Positions 60,655 to 64,000 of a DNA stretch of 64,000 bases are shown here, one piece after another. Within the stretch, counting starts at the first letter, position 1; every line of letters begins with the position of its first letter. The notes under the pieces are model-generated. The model searched no databases. It was not told the DNA's origin and saw only the letters and a list, made by a program, of their open reading frames with translations. This DNA is from Siphlonurus alternatus (taxonomy: Eukaryota > Arthropoda > Insecta > Ephemeroptera > Siphlonuridae). The position numbers and the translations under genes were made by a program. The stretch covers positions 22,715,369 to 22,779,368 of the forward strand of contig OX463788.1 of NCBI GenBank assembly GCA_949825025.1. Direction: 5' to 3'.

Positions 60655-61079
60655 AGGTCGAGCGTGGCGCAGTGCATTGACCGGTTCTCGTTAGATCACC
60701 GAAGTCAGGCTACGTCGAGCGTGGTTACTACTTGGATGGGTGGCCGTTTCAAGTAAAAAATACGCTGCTCCCTCCCTGGGGTAAATTCATCTCGCTTTCC
60801 ACCCAGTGCAGTGATGCACTTGTGTGTGGTTCCCCATGCAGGCTTTGGACATCGCTTTGGTCCATTGAGAAAAAGTAGAGGTGTCCGTCCTGACTGAGGT
60901 TTTCCACGGTTCCCTCAATCTCACCTCAGCAAATGCTGGGACGCGTAAGCATGCAGGCCGTGGCCACTATATATCCGTTCCCTACCTTATCCCTACCCAG
61001 TACCCCGCCGCGAGCTGTAAGCTCTTACAGTAGGGGTGTATCCTTGTAAAAAAAAAAATATAAAAAAAAAAAAAAAAAA
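60655..61079 (+). mobile_element. 5S rRNA-derived SINE (SINE3-like), near-complete
   Basis: The first 110 bp resemble 5S rRNA: TTCTCGTTAGATCACCGAAG corresponds to the 5S ...ATCTCGTCTGATCTCGGAAG region, and GTGGTTACTACTTGGATGGG to the strongly conserved box C of the internal RNA polymerase III promoter. A 5S-unrelated body of about 280 bp follows, then an A-rich end (61048-61079). Three partial copies of the same body are in this window. It is not a functional 5S gene: the 3' third of 5S is replaced by SINE body. Transcription by Pol III from the internal promoter and mobilisation by a LINE are inferred from the SINE3 class. Confidence 0.88.
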
Positions 61080-61560
<481 letters not shown>

Positions 61561-61975
61561 AAAATATATTCCAACTTTTTTCAGAATTTCCATCAGCTTC
61601 CATAAATTTTTCTACGATGTAAAAGTGTTAATAATTTCGTGCATAAGTTCTCTGTGTCTGTTTGATGAGGAGGGGGAAGGGTAAATGTAGTGGGTAGTTC
61701 AAATCTCGCTCTTAAACAATGATTTTGTATCATTATTTAATGTGGTGGATCGAAGGCATTAGGAAGCTATGAAATTATTCGAGACAACAATAGATTTTAG
61801 GATGGTTAAAAGTATCGCAAAATAATTTAATGAAAACAATTATATAGGAATATATTACAATACGCAATTGATGTACTCATGTATGATGTATGTAAGACCT
61901 ATGAGATAAGAGGTGAGTTTCATCATTCCTAAATTTACTGCCAGCAGAACAGCAAAATTTTTGCTACAACAAAAT

Positions 61976-62145
61976 AAATGGACCAAATTGATATTCAAAG
62001 CCTGAGGAACCACAAACAAATGCATCACTGCAAACATAATTTTTACTTGAAACGGTCACCATTCCAAGTATTGACCGCGCTCAAAGTAGCTTGACTTTGG
62101 TCATATAACGAGAACCGGTCAACGCATTGCACCACTCAACAAATT
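61976..62145 (-). mobile_element. 5S-derived SINE, diverged 5' copy
   Basis: Its complement begins TGGTGCAATGCGTTGACCGG, then TTCTCGTTATATGACCAAAG, GCGGTCAATACTTGGAATGG and GACCGTTTCAAGTAAAAATT, then GCAGTGATGCATTTG and AGGCTTTGAATATC. This is the 5S-like head plus the start of the body, more diverged than the 60655 copy and lacking the 3' half. It lies about 900 bp away from that copy in opposite orientation. Confidence 0.82.
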
Positions 62146-62163
62146 TTAAATAAATATATTTAT

Positions 62164-62199
<36 letters not shown>
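62164..62199. repeat. (AAAT)n microsatellite
   Basis: Nine or so AAAT units directly outside the 5' end of the diverged SINE copy. Confidence 0.93.
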
Positions 62200-63475
62200 G
62201 GAAGGTAGTTAATTGCAATTTGTAATATATGTATCTAGGTATTATACTTTAAAGTTCTGTGCAAAATATAATAGCAGTTGTAATATGGACTTTTAATAAT
62301 TATATATATATAATAAGTATACAATGTGGGTGAATGCACGCGTTTTATGTTTAATAGGCTTTCACCAATAAACGAATAAACAATTATTACTAAAATATAA
62401 TATTAATTCTCAGGTGACGATACCTCATGCTCGTATCTTAAAACAGAACTGCTTCTGTTGAATGTCCACTTCTGGGCTGAGGTACAGGAAGGTAAGTGTC
62501 GTAAAACCGAAAACAATGACGAGCTGACTAATAAACGAGCTCCTAGCACTGTTTTATGACTCACTTTTATACATCTCAATAAATGCAGCTATAAGTGCTA
62601 ATAACTGCCGTCTTACTCTCAACAGACAACGTATATTACAGGGGGTGGCAGCACGCTTATTTAAACATCATGCACCTACATCACTCTCGTCCAAATGCGG
62701 AGACATGCTCCAACACCACATTTTCCGTAATTGCATCATCAGCTGAGTTTGCAGCTGATTGATATGTTTATGAATGGAGATTTTATTAATTTTTTATAAT
62801 AGGATCATGTTTTACGTACAATAGTTGATTAAAAGTAATTATAAATTAATAAGATAATCAAGACATTTATTAAAGACGTACAACATCGTCCCACATATAT
62901 CTAGCTCTTAAATAAGGTTCATAAAAACTTCAACGGTCCATATATGATCATCGGAGACCATACTTCATAGTATTATACTGTAGACGCCCATTTTTCTAGT
63001 TTATTGGCCATAGCGCATAGCATCATCATATCATTGTGGTTTTGGCTGTTTTCAACAGATGTTTTTAGAGCTTGTAATGAAATTTTGCGTTAGAGCAATA
63101 TAATTTATGCATAATATAGTTTTCAAGCCTTTCTCTCTAATATTTGAGAGACATGCTTTGAAATTCGTTGGAATTCCAGCTGACAATATTTTTAAATTAT
63201 TTTATTATAATGCATATTATACATATTTGTTCTCACATTTGGAATACCTGGAAAAAAAATCTTGACTTGAAGTATCACAGCAAACAATTAATTATTGTAT
63301 AAGTTATAAAATATTAAATTAAGGTATGTTCAATATGTATATATGCGAAATTCTGTTAAAATTAATCTGCATCATCTAAAATATTTCTAATTACTACGAC
63401 ACTACGTTTGCACAAAGCTGCATGCTTTCAAACATTAATTCAGTACAAAAATTTATGTCAATGCTGTAATCAAAA
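62200..63475. other. AT-rich stretch, no gene recognised
   Basis: No exon or element recognised. A GC-slightly-richer patch near 62400-62760 has no coding frame of note. Confidence 0.5.
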
Positions 63476-63495
63476 TTATATATATATATACATAC

Positions 63496-63548
<53 letters not shown>
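63476..63548. repeat. (AT)n microsatellite with CATA units
   Basis: AT repeats interrupted by about five CATA units. The short frame through it is not coding. Confidence 0.93.
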
Positions 63549-63550
<2 letters not shown>

Positions 63551-63602
63551 CATATATTTATGTATCGAGTTGTATTTTTACAGGTCTAGCAAGCTATTCA
63601 AT

Positions 63603-63636
63603 CTATGCACTGTAATTATTTAATTACAGTGCATAG
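63603..63636. repeat. Short perfect palindrome
   Basis: Arms of 16 bp, CTATGCACTGTAATTA and its complement, separated by TT. Confidence 0.9.
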
Positions 63637-63780
63637 CTTCTTCTATGCATATTAAATCTGATCAATGATTAATTTCTGCTGCCGTTCATGCATTTTTCTA
63701 ACATGAAAAAATAGAGCGCATGCAATTCTGATTCAGTCTAAAATAACTGACATAAATGTAATTTAATTATTCCAAATCTC

Positions 63781-63859
63781 TTGGCAGTAACTGCAATTAA
63801 TATACGAGTATACATTCAATGTATAATATATACTCGTATTAATTGAAGTTACTGCCAAA
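63781..63859. mobile_element. Short hairpin element
   Basis: TTGGCAGTAACTGCAATTAA at the left pairs with TTAATTGAAGTTACTGCCAA at the right, and TACGAGTATA with TATACTCGTA inside. About 79 bp. It could be a tiny MITE or a hairpin RNA locus. Confidence 0.7.
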
Positions 63860-64000
63860 AGAACTACATTCCCACCAATATTATTTTCAATTCCTCTTTG
63901 CTATTCCGAGAAATGTCACTCCCTCTAGTCTGTATTACAATTTTGCATGCAATTTTTCCTTATAATTTTTTTTATATCCATACTACACAAACAAATGAAG

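Noticed and set aside
60655..60770. Functional 5S rRNA gene
   Set aside because: Only the first two-thirds resemble 5S, with many changes, and it runs into a SINE body with A-rich tail; partial copies elsewhere share the same body.

Overview
The window looks like nuclear DNA of an invertebrate animal, most likely an arthropod-like genome; no lineage can be fixed from sequence alone. It is AT-rich, full of (AT)n, (ATT)n and (AAAT)n microsatellites, has spliced exons with GT/AG borders, and is dominated by mobile DNA. There are no prokaryotic operons, no tRNA that I recognise and no CRISPR array.

Host coding content is small. Two consecutive minus-strand exons (21688-21423 and 20099-19869) join in phase and encode part of a propeptide of the ADAMTS/reprolysin metalloprotease type. 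No other exon of that gene was recognised. A full-length LTR retrotransposon (22197-28096, minus strand, 1374-bp LTRs that differ at one position by eye) lies about 0.5 kb upstream of the first of these exons. Its only long gene is a gag-like ORF; no protease, reverse transcriptase, RNase H or integrase is present.

Non-LTR elements: 29434-32682 is a head-to-tail series of retroposed 3' ends, all on the minus strand and each bounded by A-rich or (TAA)n tails. It starts with an open 462-codon fragment of an R2-like, restriction-like-endonuclease LINE. A related LINE 3' UTR sits at 57092-57568. A Jockey/CR1-style LINE remnant (40926-42079) is split by a TTAA-flanked foldback element. A 5S rRNA-derived SINE family has one near-complete copy (60655-61079) and three partial ones.

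DNA elements: many foldback/MITE families are present, several in two or three copies. They include TTAA-flanked families (6369, 40982, 42891, 55032), a family with TGACGTCA in its core (4965, 34266, 37854), hAT-like elements with 8-bp target duplications (36117, 50554), CACGG-ended elements flanked by TA (16055, 58232), and a 1.5-kb foldback whose arms carry a 53-bp tandem repeat (8142-9655). The rest is AT-rich DNA in which I see no gene. A few GC-richer patches could hold first exons or promoters but cannot be assigned.
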